Counted from the first letter of the stretch, positions 11,767 to 21,869 are shown. The stretch is DNA of 64,000 nucleotides from Serratia symbiotica (GCF_000821185.2 NZ_CP050855.1:2728001-2792000), one strand, 5' to 3'. Numbers and translations are program-made. Notes: generated by a model from the letters alone, not told the origin.

Positions 11767-11856
11767 TATTCGCCCTCCCCCGTTCGTTGAGGAAAATTGT
11801 CGGCGTAATATGGGAAAAGATAAATTGACGAATTGACACAGGAGTATTCCTCTTTT

Positions 11857-13518
11857 ATGTCCACTTCCAGATTGCAGCAGCAGTTCATCCGCTTGTGGCA
11901 GCGCTACCATGGCAAGACCACCGAAACCACGCTTCAGCAGTTGGCAGACGTGCTCAAGTGCTCGCGGCGTCATATGCGTTCGCTGCTGAACACCATGCAG
12001 CAGCGGGATTGGCTCACCTGGCAAGCGGAACCGGGGCGCAGCAAGCGTTCTCTCCTCACCTTCCATTACACCGGCCTGGCGTTGCAGCAGCAGTGGGCTG
12101 AAGAGTTACTGGATCAAGATCGCATCGATCAGTTGGTACAGTTGGTCGGCAATAAAAATGAGCTTCGCCAAATGCTGTTATCCCAACTCGGCCGCCGCTT
12201 TCGCCAAGGAAAACACATTCTACGGGTGCTCTACTATCGCCAACTGTACAACCTGCTGCCCGGCTCAGCACTGCGGCGTTCGGAAACACACTTGGCTCGG
12301 CAGATCTTCAGCGGTTTGACGCGGATAAATGAGGAAAATGGGGAACCAGAATCAGATCTTTCCCATCACTGGCAAGTCTTGACGCCACTACACTGGCGTT
12401 TTTATCTGCGTCCAGCGATTCGTTTTCACCACGGTCGCGAATTGGAGATGGAAGATGTCATCCGTTCGCTCACCCGCCTGATGCCGCAGCCACTGTTTTC
12501 ACACATCAAGCATGTGACATCACCATCCCCTCACGTCATCGATGTGCATCTGCACAGCCCCGATTACTGGCTACCATGGTTATTGGGCAGCGTGCATGCG
12601 ATGATCCTGCCGCGTGAATGGCAAAGCCTGCCGGATTTCGCCCGCCACCCGATCGGCACTGGGCCGTATAGCATGGTGCGTAACCACCACAGCCAAATGA
12701 AGATCCACGCCTTCGACGACTATTTTGGCTACCGGGCGCTGATCGACGAAGTGAATATCTGGGTACTACCAGAATTGACTGAAGAGCTGATGCACTCCGG
12801 CGTACAATTGCAGGGTGACGACACCAGCAAAAACGAGCTGGAAAGCCGACTGGAGGAAGGCTGTTATTTTCTGCTGTTCGATCAACGCTCACCGCTGGCG
12901 GCCGATGCGGCTATCCGTAGTTGGCTGTGCGCACTGCTCAACCCGATTTCCCTGTTGAACAACGCCGAGACTGTCTATCAACGCTACTGGTCGCCCGCCT
13001 ACGGCCTGCTGCCGCGCTGGCATCATAACCGTACATTGACGCAACAGCCGAAACCGCCAAGCCTGAGCGCGCTGACGATCACCTATTTCAACGAGCACTC
13101 GGAGTTCCACGCCATCTGTCAAACCATCAAACCGCTGCTGGCACAACACGGCATCACATTGAGGGTACAGAGCGTGGATTACCCCACCTGGCACCAAGGC
13201 AAAGCGCAGAGCGATCTGTGGCTCGGCAGCGCCAACTTCACCCTACCGTTGGCGTTCTCGCTGTTCGCCACTCTGTATGAGATGCCGTTGATGCAGCACT
13301 GCATGAGTGAGGATCTGGCCGAGCAAGCCGCACTGTGGCGCGCCAACAGCCTGCCGCTGGCAGCGTTCTGCCAACGGTTGGTCAGCAGCCACCTGTTACA
13401 TCCGCTGTTTCACCACTGGCTGCAATTACACGGCCAGCGCAGCATGCGCGGTGTGCGCATGAACACCCTCGGCTGGTTTGACTTCAAATCTGCCTGGTTT
13501 GCACCGTCAGAGGACTAA
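11857..13518 (+). CDS. sgrR: Transcriptional regulator SgrR
   Basis: SgrR activates sgrS when glucose-6-phosphate accumulates. The 553-residue protein has an N-terminal winged helix ([36 protein letters not shown]) and a large periplasmic-binding-protein-like domain ([32 protein letters not shown]) believed to bind a small metabolite. It ends [21 protein letters not shown], as in E. coli. The ATG at 11857 is chosen because AGGAG lies at 11840-11844 and it aligns with E. coli SgrR. A TTG in frame at 11833 would place that ribosome site inside the gene. Divergent from SgrS/SgrT. Confidence 0.95.
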   Translation: MSTSRLQQQFIRLWQRYHGKTTETTLQQLADVLKCSRRHMRSLLNTMQQRDWLTWQAEPGRSKRSLLTFHYTGLALQQQWAEELLDQDRIDQLVQLVGNKNELRQMLLSQLGRRFRQGKHILRVLYYRQLYNLLPGSALRRSETHLARQIFSGLTRINEENGEPESDLSHHWQVLTPLHWRFYLRPAIRFHHGRELEMEDVIRSLTRLMPQPLFSHIKHVTSPSPHVIDVHLHSPDYWLPWLLGSVHAMILPREWQSLPDFARHPIGTGPYSMVRNHHSQMKIHAFDDYFGYRALIDEVNIWVLPELTEELMHSGVQLQGDDTSKNELESRLEEGCYFLLFDQRSPLAADAAIRSWLCALLNPISLLNNAETVYQRYWSPAYGLLPRWHHNRTLTQQPKPPSLSALTITYFNEHSEFHAICQTIKPLLAQHGITLRVQSVDYPTWHQGKAQSDLWLGSANFTLPLAFSLFATLYEMPLMQHCMSEDLAEQAALWRANSLPLAAFCQRLVSSHLLHPLFHHWLQLHGQRSMRGVRMNTLGWFDFKSAWFAPSED

Positions 13519-13573
13519 ATGCGGTTCTTAGCGCCTTTCACTTGCATCGGTTAGTCTTTACAATGGTGCCGTC

Positions 13574-13665
13574 TCATCGGGGTGCGGAAAAGGGGCTGGC
13601 CCTTTTCTGCTGAGAGCACACCCGTCGAACCTGATCCGGTCAATACCGGCGGAGGGATTTGAGCC
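13574..13665 (+). promoter_or_regulatory. TPP riboswitch (THI element)
   Basis: The sequence has the THI-box order: tcatcggggtgc, a variable hairpin arm (aaaaggggctggcccttttc), ctgagagcacacccg, gaacctgatccgg, then taccggcggagggatttgag. It precedes thiB by about 70 bases and should repress thiBPQ when thiamine pyrophosphate is bound. Confidence 0.95.
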
Positions 13666-13732
13666 TAGCGACCCAGCCTCACCGCCTCGCCCCCTCAGAT
13701 ACCCTTGCCCTTTTATTTTTCAGGAGTGCAAA

Positions 13733-14722
13733 GTGGTCAAAAAAAAATACCTGCCCTGTTTACTGCTGCTGTGCGCCGCATCGGCGCTCGCCAAGCCGAC
13801 ACTGACGGTTTATACCTATGATTCCTTCGCCGCCGACTGGGGCCCCGGCCCAGCAGTGAAAAAAGCCTTCGAGGCCGACTGCGGCTGCGAATTGCAATTC
13901 GTCACACTGGCAGACGGCGTATCGCTGTTGAACCGTCTGCGCATGGAAGGCAAAAATAGCGCCGCCGACGTGGTGCTTGGGCTGGACAACAACCTGCTGC
14001 AAGCGGCGCAGCAAACCGACCTGTTCGCACCGAGCGATGTGGATACCAGCAAACTGACCGTACCGGGGGGCTGGCAGGATAAAACCTTCGTGCCCTACGA
14101 CTACGGCTACTTTGCCTTCGTCTACAACAAGGACAAACTGAAAAACCCGCCTAAAAGCCTGCAAGAACTAGTGAGCCGTGACCAACACTGGCGGGTAATT
14201 TACGAAGATCCGCGCACCAGTACCCCTGGTCTTGGCCTGCTGCTATGGATGCAAAAAGTCTATGGCGAAAAAGCGCCAGAGGCCTGGCAACAACTGGCGA
14301 AAAAAACCGTCACCGTCACTAAGGGTTGGAGCGAAGCTTATGGCCTGTTCCTCAAGGGCGAAGCCGATCTGGTGCTCAGCTACACCACTTCCCCGGCCTA
14401 CCACCTGATCAAAGAAAAAAAAGACAGTTATGCCGCCGCCCAATTCAGCGAAGGCCACTATCTTCAGGTCGAGGTTGCCGGCAAACTCAAGGCCAGCAAA
14501 CAGCCTGCGTTGGCGAAGCGCTTCATGCAGTTTATGGTGACGCCAGCATTCCAGAGCAGCATCCCTCTCGGCAACTGGATGTATCCCGTCATCGACACCC
14601 CACTGCCGATCGGCTTTGAACAGATGACCACTGTGCAAACCACACTGCAATACCGCACCGACGAAGTGGCTAAACATCGCGGCAATTGGGTTCGGGCATG
14701 GCAAACCGCCGTCAGCCACTGA
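13733..14722 (+). CDS. thiB: Thiamine/TPP-binding periplasmic protein
   Basis: ThiB captures thiamine, thiamine phosphate and TPP in the periplasm for the ThiBPQ ABC importer. The 329-residue product starts with a signal peptide (MVKKKYLPCLLLLCAASALA) and continues KPTLTVYTYDSFAADWGPGP, as in E. coli. Conserved ligand-pocket segments include ADVVLGLDNNLL, FVPYDYGYFAFVYN, TSTPGLGLLLWMQKVYG and LSYTTSPAYH. The start is GTG at 13733 with CAGGAG 7 bases upstream. It is the first gene under the TPP riboswitch. Confidence 0.95.
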   Translation: MVKKKYLPCLLLLCAASALAKPTLTVYTYDSFAADWGPGPAVKKAFEADCGCELQFVTLADGVSLLNRLRMEGKNSAADVVLGLDNNLLQAAQQTDLFAPSDVDTSKLTVPGGWQDKTFVPYDYGYFAFVYNKDKLKNPPKSLQELVSRDQHWRVIYEDPRTSTPGLGLLLWMQKVYGEKAPEAWQQLAKKTVTVTKGWSEAYGLFLKGEADLVLSYTTSPAYHLIKEKKDSYAAAQFSEGHYLQVEVAGKLKASKQPALAKRFMQFMVTPAFQSSIPLGNWMYPVIDTPLPIGFEQMTTVQTTLQYRTDEVAKHRGNWVRAWQTAVSH

Positions 14723-16302
14723 TCCCCATTTGGTGGTGGCCTGGGTTGTTGGCCGCAGGTCTGATCCTGACCATCGCCACGCTGGCGCTCGGCTCACTGT
14801 GGCACTATGCACCAGAAAGCGACTGGCGCAACTTGTGGCAGGACAGCTACCTATGGCATGTGGTGCGCTTCACCTTCTGGGAGGCACTGCTGTCGGCACT
14901 GCTCTCGGTGCTGCCCGCCATCTTACTGGCGCGGGCGCTGTATCGCCGCCGTTTCCCTGGTAGGCAGTGGCTGCTTAGGCTATGCGCCATGACGTTGGTG
15001 CTGCCGGTGCTAGTGGCGGTGTTCGGGCTACTCAGCGTCTATGGCCAGCAGGGCTGGCTGGCCACGTTGTGCAGTTGGCTGGGTGTTAACTACAGCTTCT
15101 CGCCCTACGGTTTACGGGGCATTTTACTGGCGCACCTCTTTTTTAACCTGCCGCTAGCCAGCCGCCTGCTGTTGCATGCGCTGGAGAATATACCGGTCGA
15201 ACAGCGCCAACTGGCGGTTCAGCTCGGTATGAACAGTTGGCAGCAGTGGCGCATTGTCGAATGGCCAGCGCTGCGCCGCCAACTCCTGCCGAGCGCTGCA
15301 CTGATCTTTATGCTGTGCTTCGCCAGCTTCGCCACAGTGCTGGCGCTGGGCGGCGGGCCGCAGGCCACCACCCTGGAATTGGCGATCTATCAGGCGTTGA
15401 GCTACGACTACGATCTCAGCCGCGCCGCGCTGCTGGCACTGATCCAGTTGGGCTGCTGCCTGGGGCTGGTGCTGCTCAGCCAGCAACTGAGCCGCGCATT
15501 GCCGGTGGGCAACACCCATGCCCACCACTGGCGCAACCCGGCAGACAGCCAGTGGTGCCGCATCGTCGATGGCCTGCTGATCGCCGCCGCCCTGTTGCTG
15601 CTGCTGCCGCCACTGCTGGCGGTGATGACCAACGGCATCAACCAGGCGCTGGCAAGCGTGTTGCAGCAGCCGCAGCTATGGCAGGCGCTAATGACCTCGC
15701 TGCGCATCGCGCTCGGTGCCGGGTTATTGTGCGTGGCGCTGACCCTGATGTTGCTATGGAGCAGCCGTGAGCTAAAGCTACGGCAACGGCTCCGTTGGAG
15801 CCAGACACTGGAGCTGAGCGGCATGGTGATCCTGGCAATGCCGGGCATCGTACTGGCTACCGGCTTCTTCTTGCTGCTCAGCCATACCCTTGGAGTGCCA
15901 CAGTCACCCTACGCACTGGTGATCCTCAGCAACGCGCTGATGGCGCTGCCCTATGCGCTGAAGGTGTTGGAAAACCCGATGTGTGATCTGGCCGAACGCT
16001 ACAACCTGCTATGTCTGTCACTGGACATACACGGCTGGCAACGGCTGCGGCTGATTGAACTGAAAGCGCTACGCCAGCCGCTGGCACAAGCGCTGGCTTT
16101 CGCCTGCGTGCTGTCCATCGGCGATTTCGGCGTGGTCGCCTTGTTTGGCAACGCGCATTTCCGTACCTTGCCTTTTTACCTGTACCAGCAGATGGGTGCC
16201 TACCGCAGTCACGATGGCGCAGTGACTGCGCTGCTGTTGCTGTTGCTATGTTTCCTGCTGTTTACCCTGATCGAACGTTTACCAGGCCGCTCAGCCCTAT
16301 AG
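14698..16302 (+). CDS. thiP: Thiamine ABC transporter permease
   Basis: ThiP forms the membrane channel of the thiamine importer. The 534-residue protein is a fused double permease with two copies of the binding-protein-dependent transport fold and about twelve membrane segments. The EAA-type loops are visible (NIPVEQRQLAVQLGMNSWQ in the first half, DLAERYNLLCLSLDIHGWQ in the second). The ATG at 14698 gives MANRRQPLIPIWW, matching E. coli; it overlaps thiB by 25 bp. In E. coli thiP and thiQ overlap, but here about 90 bp of repeat separate them. Confidence 0.94.
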   Translation: MANRRQPLIPIWWWPGLLAAGLILTIATLALGSLWHYAPESDWRNLWQDSYLWHVVRFTFWEALLSALLSVLPAILLARALYRRRFPGRQWLLRLCAMTLVLPVLVAVFGLLSVYGQQGWLATLCSWLGVNYSFSPYGLRGILLAHLFFNLPLASRLLLHALENIPVEQRQLAVQLGMNSWQQWRIVEWPALRRQLLPSAALIFMLCFASFATVLALGGGPQATTLELAIYQALSYDYDLSRAALLALIQLGCCLGLVLLSQQLSRALPVGNTHAHHWRNPADSQWCRIVDGLLIAAALLLLLPPLLAVMTNGINQALASVLQQPQLWQALMTSLRIALGAGLLCVALTLMLLWSSRELKLRQRLRWSQTLELSGMVILAMPGIVLATGFFLLLSHTLGVPQSPYALVILSNALMALPYALKVLENPMCDLAERYNLLCLSLDIHGWQRLRLIELKALRQPLAQALAFACVLSIGDFGVVALFGNAHFRTLPFYLYQQMGAYRSHDGAVTALLLLLLCFLLFTLIERLPGRSAL

Positions 16303-16393
16303 ATTTCAAGGTGCTGCAAGGTGGCAACTGAGCGACAAATCGGTCGGAAAACGAGTTGAATGCCACAAAGCGGCAACTTGAAAGATGAAGGAC
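16303..16393. repeat. ERIC-like repeat fragment between thiP and thiQ
   Basis: ttcaaggtgctgcaaggtgg, gcgacaaatcggtcgg and cttgaaagatgaag match the outer parts of the ERIC-like repeats in this window (compare 540-600 and the 3' ends). The copy lies inside an operon whose genes normally overlap, and its end supplies the GAAGGA ribosome-binding site in front of thiQ. Confidence 0.7.
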
Positions 16394-16395
16394 AT

Positions 16396-17100
16396 ATGCT
16401 GACGCTTGAAAAACTGACCTATCGCTATGAACATCTAGCCATGTGCTTTGACCTGTGCATCCAGCCGGGTGAGCGCGTTGCGGTGCTAGGGCCAAGCGGT
16501 GCAGGGAAAAGCACCCTGCTAAGCTTGATCGCCGGATTTTTGCCAACCACCAGTGGCAAGCTGGTGCTTAACGGCGCAGATCACACCGTCACGCCGCCAG
16601 CCAAACGCCCGGTATCGATGCTGTTTCAAGAAAATAACCTGTTCGCTCACCTAACGGTGGCGCAGAATATTGGCCTGGGTCTGGATCCCGGCCTGCACCT
16701 GAGCGCGGATCAACAGCAGCAACTGGCGCAGATCGCCCGTCAGGTGGGGTTGGAAGAACAGTTGCCGCGTTTACCATCGCAGTTGTCCGGTGGTCAGCGG
16801 CAGCGTGCTGCCCTGGCACGTTGCCTGATCCGCCAACGGCCGATCCTGCTGCTCGACGAACCTTTCTCGGCGCTTGATCCAGCGCTACGCCATGAGATGC
16901 TGCAACTGTTGCTGGCTGTGTGCGAACAGCGCAAGCTGACGCTACTGATGGTGTCGCACAATCTGGAGGACGCCGTGCGTATCGCGCCGCGCACACTGCT
17001 GGTGGTGGATGGCCGCATCGATTACGACGGCTCAACACAGGCTCTGCTGGACGGCAACGCGCCAGAAGCCTGGGTATTGGGTATTTCGAGCAAAGCGTGA
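16396..17100 (+). CDS. thiQ: Thiamine ABC transporter ATP-binding protein
   Basis: ThiQ hydrolyses ATP to power thiamine import with ThiB and ThiP. The 234-residue protein has Walker [11 protein letters not shown] (residues 32-41), the Q-loop LFQENNLF, the ABC signature [15 protein letters not shown], Walker [13 protein letters not shown] and the switch histidine in [10 protein letters not shown]. The ATG at 16396 ([14 protein letters not shown]) matches the E. coli start; the 12 upstream in-frame codons are repeat sequence. The repeat insertion upstream may alter translational coupling to thiP. Confidence 0.94.
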   Translation: MLTLEKLTYRYEHLAMCFDLCIQPGERVAVLGPSGAGKSTLLSLIAGFLPTTSGKLVLNGADHTVTPPAKRPVSMLFQENNLFAHLTVAQNIGLGLDPGLHLSADQQQQLAQIARQVGLEEQLPRLPSQLSGGQRQRAALARCLIRQRPILLLDEPFSALDPALRHEMLQLLLAVCEQRKLTLLMVSHNLEDAVRIAPRTLLVVDGRIDYDGSTQALLDGNAPEAWVLGISSKA

Positions 17101-17227
17101 TCGTAAGGTACATTTTTATGCGTGCGGCGGGGGCTGGCGACCCGCCGCCCTTCCTGAGCAATCCAGCTAGGCAGGAAGGAGAGCGCTGCTTGAAAGATCA
17201 ACCAGACAGCACTTGCCACAGCAGATG

Positions 17228-17450
17228 CTAAGACACTGGCATCTGCTGCTGGTTCAGCAAGTAGCCGCCGGTAAGCACCGCCAGCCAACTCAGCGAGCAG
17301 GTAACGCGCAGCCACCCCGGCGATAGCCAACGACTCAACCGATCATCGCGGCGCTTATCTTGGTGCCACCCGCGCCAACTCAACCAGGCTGTCAGCCCGA
17401 TCAGCACCGCCAGCGCCAATAGCAGCGTAAGCGTTGCGCCAACTCACATG
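17228..17450 (-). pseudogene. yabI: 3' remnant of the DedA-family membrane protein gene yabI
   Basis: The minus-strand frame TLTLLLALAVLIGLTAWLSW, RGWHQDKRRDDRLSRWLSP and LLNQQQMPVS aligns with the C-terminus of E. coli YabI (LLLATAVFLWVGGWLCW, GKATDRLSHYLSRG, RHPLMPVY). E. coli has yabI next to and convergent with thiQ, as here. Only about 70 of 254 codons survive; the upstream end meets a T9G10 tract and a decayed transposase, so the gene is dead. YabI belongs to a family of inner-membrane proteins linked to lipid flipping and membrane homeostasis. Confidence 0.75.
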
Positions 17451-17459
17451 GTTTTTGCA

Positions 17460-17478
17460 TTTTTTTTTGGGGGGGGGG
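17460..17478. repeat. Homopolymer tract T9G10
   Basis: Nine T residues (17460-17468) are followed directly by ten G residues (17469-17478) at the junction between the yabI remnant and the decayed insertion sequence. Such tracts are prone to slippage; an assembly or sequencing error is also possible. Confidence 0.8.
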
Positions 17479-17559
17479 ATAAACTCATTACCACTATCAG
17501 ACGAAATGATTTTCTGGGTAAGGCAACAGTTCACACAACCGGCTGTTAGGCCAAGTGCG

Positions 17560-18200
17560 CTCAGCAGGCCGCCTCCTGAATGTCCGGCTGGGTAAACAGT
17601 GTCTGGTACCCGGTGTATGAGGTGAAGCAGGCTTGTTTGGGCGGAATTTGATACCGCATTCTTTTAATTCTTCCTATACCTTAACGGCAAAAAACTCTCT
17701 TTCCCGCTCCGTCTGGAACCACTGTATTGAGAAAGGCATTTCTTCAATAACACAATTGATAAAATCCAGCGTGTTTACAGCTGTGCGACGTGAGTAAAGC
17801 CTTAATACCCTGTCGCGAATAAAATCAGCTTTCTGTCGAAATTTAACCACTGGCTTAATCTGATTCTGGCTAACAACCTTATGGATCGTTGCCATCGCCA
17901 AAGAGATTGAATGAAGCCACTTGAACTCGCGTTGGATCCGCCTGGCACCCAAATTCTACTGTGAACGTGACTCCAGAACAGCGCTGACTTCGTCTGGGCC
18001 GGTTTTAGTTGATGGTAAGCTTCTAGGGCGACAGCTATGGCTTTCCAGACCAACCATTCCCTGTGCCAGATACCTGCGCCTCCATTTACGTAATGTGGGA
18101 GGCGAAATATCACAGCGACAGCATACTAACTCCGCATCACCAGACGTTTCATAGAGTTTTACTCGCGGTAATCACAGCTGAATTTCCCTGTTCATCGTGA
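17560..18200 (-). pseudogene. Decayed IS481-family transposase
   Basis: On the minus strand from about 18170 the reading is VKLYETSGDAELVCCRCDIS, PPTLRKWRRRYLAQGMVGLE, then ESRSQ-stop-NLGARRIQREFKWLH, ISLAMATIHKVVSQNQIKPVVKF, a deletion of the central catalytic part, then RVLRLYSRRTAVNTLDF, EREFFAVKV-stop-EELKECGIKFRPNKPASPH. This is the order of IS481-family transposases (helix-turn-helix then DDE integrase core). Two stop codons, an internal deletion and a scrambled 3' end make it non-functional. A possible terminal repeat (TGTGTCATTCATGGACATCG) lies near 18232. The element borders the ribitol island where rbtT would be expected. Confidence 0.8.
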
Positions 18201-18268
18201 GGTATTATAGTGAAACGATGTCCATGAATGACACAGGTTATCTTATGCGGGCAGTGATCCGCCCTATT

Positions 18269-19894
18269 TTAATTATTTCGAATCGCCCTAGCCGTTTGCT
18301 GTAAGAGCTTATAGCTCTCATAGCGTGACTGGTGCGTCTGGCGATAAGCCTCTTGTGGCTCGAATTGCCTGTCCAGTTTAGTCATTAGCGTCATAGCTTC
18401 ATGCACGGTTGATGCAACATCCCCGGCTACAGCACCCAAAATCGCTGAACCCAGCAACACCGGTTCGCTACATTGCGTAGTGATAATGGGCTGCTGGCAG
18501 GCATCGGCCAGCAGTTGACGTACCAACGGATGTTGCCCTGCACCACCGCTAATGACTATCTTATCAGTCTTGACTCCTTGCTGATGTTGAGCATCTATAA
18601 TCTGCCGCAGCCCGTAGCCTATCCCACAAAGCCCGGCGATATACAGTGCAATTAAATTGTCCAAGTCGCGTTCCATCCCTAACCCGGCAATAACAGCTCT
18701 GGCCTCAGGATCAGCAAACGGTGCACGATTACCTAAAAACTCCGGAACCACATGTAGACCTCGGGCCAGTTCGATAGCGCGGGAAGGATCGGTAATTTTA
18801 GCCAGTGCCAAATCCGCAAGGTATACTGGCAAAGGAACATTAAGCGCCTGCGCCTGTTCTTTTGCTTCGCCAGCAGCAGGGTGGAAGGTTGCGAGCTGAT
18901 CGATAGCCGCTCCGGCAACACTCTGACCACCTTCGCTTAACCACATACCCGGAACCATTGCTGAATAGTACGGACCCCATACGCCCGGAATATAGACCGG
19001 GTTTTCTGTCGATGTCATGGTGCAGGCAGAAGTACCAAAAACCCAGGCAAGATTATGCAGCGCACCATTATCAATCCCCGCTGTGCCAATACCCCCCGCA
19101 TGTGCGTCAATCATGCCGATGGCAACAGGGGTGCCGACAGGCAATCTCATTTCATCAGCCGCCATGGCGCTTAAGCCTTGTCCACAAGGCGTTCCCGGCT
19201 CTTTGATATTCTGGCCGATACGTACAAATTCTTCATCTGCCAGCTCATTAAGACCAATGATGCGGAAGTAGTCTGGCTCCCAACGTTTTTCGTGCGCCAA
19301 GTAGGTCCATTTGCAGGTTACTGTGCAAGTTGAACGAACCAAATCACCGGTCGCGCGCCAAGTGAGAAAGTCTGCCAGGTCGAAGAATTGCCATGCGCTA
19401 TCATAGATTTCCCTGCGGTTCTCTTTCAGCCACAGGATTTTTGGGGTTTCCATCTCCGGTGACATTTTGCCGCCGACATACTGTAATACCGGGTGTTGAG
19501 TCTCGTTAATGCGTTCGGCCTGCTCAGTTGCGCGGTGATCCATCCAGACAATGATATTACGTTCTGGTTGCGTGATATCCCCAACCGGCAGCGGTTCACC
19601 GCCTCGACCCAGCACAACGAGTGAACAGGTCGCACCAAAGCCAATACCGCTTACGCTTGCTGGCGCTACACCCGCAGCGCCAACTGCTTCACCAATGCTC
19701 TGGCATACAGTCTGCCAGATTTCGTTACTGGACTGCTCAACTTTGTTGCCTGCACTACGAAACGTTGTAATAGGGCGCGTAGCATGGGCAAGTAAATGCC
19801 CAGAAAGATCGAAAATCCCAGCGCGCACACTGCCCGACCCAACATCGACGCCAATGACAGTATTTTTTTCTACGGCTTTATTTTTCATCTTCAT
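18269..19894 (-). CDS. rbtK: D-ribulokinase, FGGY family
   Basis: Phosphorylates D-ribulose to D-ribulose 5-phosphate in ribitol catabolism. The 541-residue protein belongs to the long FGGY pentulose-kinase subgroup: N-terminal IGVDVGSGSVRAGIFD (phosphate-binding loop), IVWMDHRATEQAERI, MIDAHAGGIGTAG and the C-terminal KIVISGGAGQHPLVRQLLAD. It lies 17 bp downstream of rbtD on the same strand, as in Klebsiella ribitol operons, so specificity for D-ribulose is a context-based inference. The initiation site is not certain (ATG at 19894 or two codons later); no strong ribosome site is seen. No transporter gene rbtT follows; the next sequence is insertion-sequence debris. Confidence 0.85.
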   Translation of the reverse strand: MKMKNKAVEKNTVIGVDVGSGSVRAGIFDLSGHLLAHATRPITTFRSAGNKVEQSSNEIWQTVCQSIGEAVGAAGVAPASVSGIGFGATCSLVVLGRGGEPLPVGDITQPERNIIVWMDHRATEQAERINETQHPVLQYVGGKMSPEMETPKILWLKENRREIYDSAWQFFDLADFLTWRATGDLVRSTCTVTCKWTYLAHEKRWEPDYFRIIGLNELADEEFVRIGQNIKEPGTPCGQGLSAMAADEMRLPVGTPVAIGMIDAHAGGIGTAGIDNGALHNLAWVFGTSACTMTSTENPVYIPGVWGPYYSAMVPGMWLSEGGQSVAGAAIDQLATFHPAAGEAKEQAQALNVPLPVYLADLALAKITDPSRAIELARGLHVVPEFLGNRAPFADPEARAVIAGLGMERDLDNLIALYIAGLCGIGYGLRQIIDAQHQQGVKTDKIVISGGAGQHPLVRQLLADACQQPIITTQCSEPVLLGSAILGAVAGDVASTVHEAMTLMTKLDRQFEPQEAYRQTHQSRYESYKLLQQTARAIRNN

Positions 19895-19911
19895 AGCCCG
19901 TTTATTTGGAA

Positions 19912-20661
19912 TTACAAATCCATACTATTTGGCAGTATTACCAAATCGCGAACGGTCACGTTTTTATTGCGGGTAACCATAAACAGCACGGACTCAGCAA
20001 CTTCAATGGGCTGCATCAGGCTGCCATTTGCCAACGCTTCTTCCATTTTCTCTTTCGGCCAGTCGTCGAGGAGGGCAGTAACTACCGGGCCTGGTAACAC
20101 TGCGCCTACACGTACACCATATTGTGCAACCTGGCGACGGGTGGAGTGAACAAAGGCCTGTACTGCAAATTTTGACGCGGTATAAATTGGCTCCCAGATA
20201 ACCGGCACCACACCGGCAACTGAACTGGTGAAGATGATATCGCCTGATTTCTGTGCGATCAGATGAGGTAGAACGGCACGCACGCTACGAAATGCAGCGT
20301 TAATATTAAGATTCAGCACGCGATCCCAAACATCAGGATCACCTTCTGCAATCGGGCCGCCGATATAGGCTCCGGCATTGGCATGGAAGATATCCAAACG
20401 TCCCGCGCGTTCCAGAATGCCCTCAAGAATTTTATCGACCTGCTGTGACTGCATCAGATCGACGACCAGTGGAAATGCATTTTCACCCATTTCAGTCGTC
20501 AATTTCTCCAGTTTTTCACCGTCGCGGTCAATAAGTACAACTTTAGCGCCGGCAGCCAGTAAAGTTCTGGCACATGCAAGACCAATACCGGAAGCTGCAC
20601 CTGTGATGGCCGCAGTTTTACCGCTGAGAGAGTTATTCTTAGAGGGTATGGTATTTTTCAT
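19912..20661 (-). CDS. rbtD: Ribitol 2-dehydrogenase (short-chain dehydrogenase)
   Basis: Oxidises ribitol to D-ribulose with NAD+. The ATG at 20661 ([15 protein letters not shown]) with GAGG upstream gives 249 residues, exactly the length of Klebsiella RbtD and strongly similar to it. SDR motifs: the cofactor loop [10 protein letters not shown] (residues about 16-25), [11 protein letters not shown], and the catalytic Ser-Tyr-Lys set in [21 protein letters not shown]. It is the first gene of the rbtDK operon, divergent from its repressor gene rbtR across about 125 bp that presumably contains the operator. Confidence 0.92.
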   Translation of the reverse strand: MKNTIPSKNNSLSGKTAAITGAASGIGLACARTLLAAGAKVVLIDRDGEKLEKLTTEMGENAFPLVVDLMQSQQVDKILEGILERAGRLDIFHANAGAYIGGPIAEGDPDVWDRVLNLNINAAFRSVRAVLPHLIAQKSGDIIFTSSVAGVVPVIWEPIYTASKFAVQAFVHSTRRQVAQYGVRVGAVLPGPVVTALLDDWPKEKMEEALANGSLMQPIEVAESVLFMVTRNKNVTVRDLVILPNSMDL

Positions 20662-20786
20662 TTTATAATCCTCTTCAGTGGGCCAGAATTTTGGGATGTC
20701 GTCATTTTTGCTCAATCGATAGAGCAGAATTAGCACCAGATGATATTTGCGACAAGCACAATTAGACATGGAGAGAAAAATTTGTG

Positions 20787-21791
20787 ATGCACGCCAGGAA
20801 TACGAAGAAAATTACCATTTACGATTTGGCGGAACTGACGGGCGTTTCAGCGAGTGCAGTAAGCGCAATTCTTAACGGCACCTGGAAGAAGCGCCGCATC
20901 AGCGCAAAACTGGCAGAGAAAGTCACGCAGATTGCGCAGGAACAAGGATATGCCGTCAATCGGCAGGCCAGCTTGCTGCGAAAAGAAAAATCACGTGTTA
21001 TCGGCATGATTGTGCCGAAATACGACAACCGCTACTTCGGTTCAATCGTTGAAAAATTTGAAGAGATGGCGCGTGAGCGCGGCCTGTTTCCTATCATTAC
21101 GTGCACCCGTCGCAACCCGGACCTGGAACTTGATGCGGTCCGTACCCTGCTTTCCTGGCAGGTTGAATGGGTTATTGCGACAGGGGCGACGCGGGCGGAT
21201 GAAATTTCTAAACTCTGCACTCAGGCTGGCGTACATACTTTAAACCTCGATTTGCCTGGAACATTGGCACCTTCGGTTATTTCCGATAACTATGACGGCG
21301 CAAAGTTACTCACTGAACGTATTTTGATTAATACCCAAAAGCGTTTCGGAAAAAAAATTCCGCTAACGTTTGTCGGTGGACGACGCAATGACCATAACAC
21401 GCGTGAGCGTCTGCGGGGTTTTCGCGATGCACATCAAGAAGCGGGGCTAGTGGTTTGCGCGAAGAGTATTTTTATCGACGGCTATTCACCAAAACATGTT
21501 CAGGAAACGCTGACAGCATTTACTCCCCCAGAAAATGGCGTCTATGGTTTGTTTGTTAATTCGACTATATCGTTGGAAGGTGTAGTTCAGTGGTTGGCTG
21601 CGCGTGGGCAAACAGGGGAGCGACAACCGCCGATGGGCTGCTTTGACTGGGATCCTTTTGTCCCATTACTGGGGCATGATATCGATATGGTCAGGCAGGA
21701 TGTCCCGGCTATGCTTGAGGCGGTGTTTTCAATCATTGATTCTGGAGATGCGAAGATTCAATGCATCGAAATTCCGCCAACGCTCAGCTAA
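20787..21791 (+). CDS. rbtR: LacI-family repressor of the ribitol operon
   Basis: RbtR represses ribitol catabolic genes; in Klebsiella the inducer is D-ribulose. The protein (334 residues from ATG 20787, or 335 from GTG 20784) has the LacI-type helix-turn-helix [23 protein letters not shown] and hinge. Its sugar-binding core resembles Klebsiella RbtR closely ([53 protein letters not shown]). GGAGAG lies just upstream. It is divergent from rbtD and faces the broken dalR. Confidence 0.9.
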   Translation: MHARNTKKITIYDLAELTGVSASAVSAILNGTWKKRRISAKLAEKVTQIAQEQGYAVNRQASLLRKEKSRVIGMIVPKYDNRYFGSIVEKFEEMARERGLFPIITCTRRNPDLELDAVRTLLSWQVEWVIATGATRADEISKLCTQAGVHTLNLDLPGTLAPSVISDNYDGAKLLTERILINTQKRFGKKIPLTFVGGRRNDHNTRERLRGFRDAHQEAGLVVCAKSIFIDGYSPKHVQETLTAFTPPENGVYGLFVNSTISLEGVVQWLAARGQTGERQPPMGCFDWDPFVPLLGHDIDMVRQDVPAMLEAVFSIIDSGDAKIQCIEIPPTLS

Positions 21792-21869
21792 CGGGCAGTG
21801 TGTTCATCGGTGACCAGGCCGTTAATCCATTTGCCCTTAAGCGCTGAAAAAATAACCCGGCGCTTATCT

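Larger units (their letters stand above)
11250..11790 (-). ncRNA. sgrS: Candidate SgrS small RNA (glucose-phosphate stress), enlarged form
   Basis: The position between divergent sgrR and setA, the embedded sgrT, and a terminal hairpin plus T7 at 11250-11275 define an SgrS-like transcript. About 26 bases before the terminator hairpin is CTGAGTAATG (11292-11301, minus strand), which shares CTGAGTA with the part of E. coli SgrS that pairs with ptsG mRNA. E. coli SgrS is 227 nt; this span would be about 540 nt because roughly 250 nt separate the sgrT stop from the seed. The 5' end is estimated from a G-rich stretch upstream of sgrT that resembles the E. coli 5' region. Confidence 0.45.
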
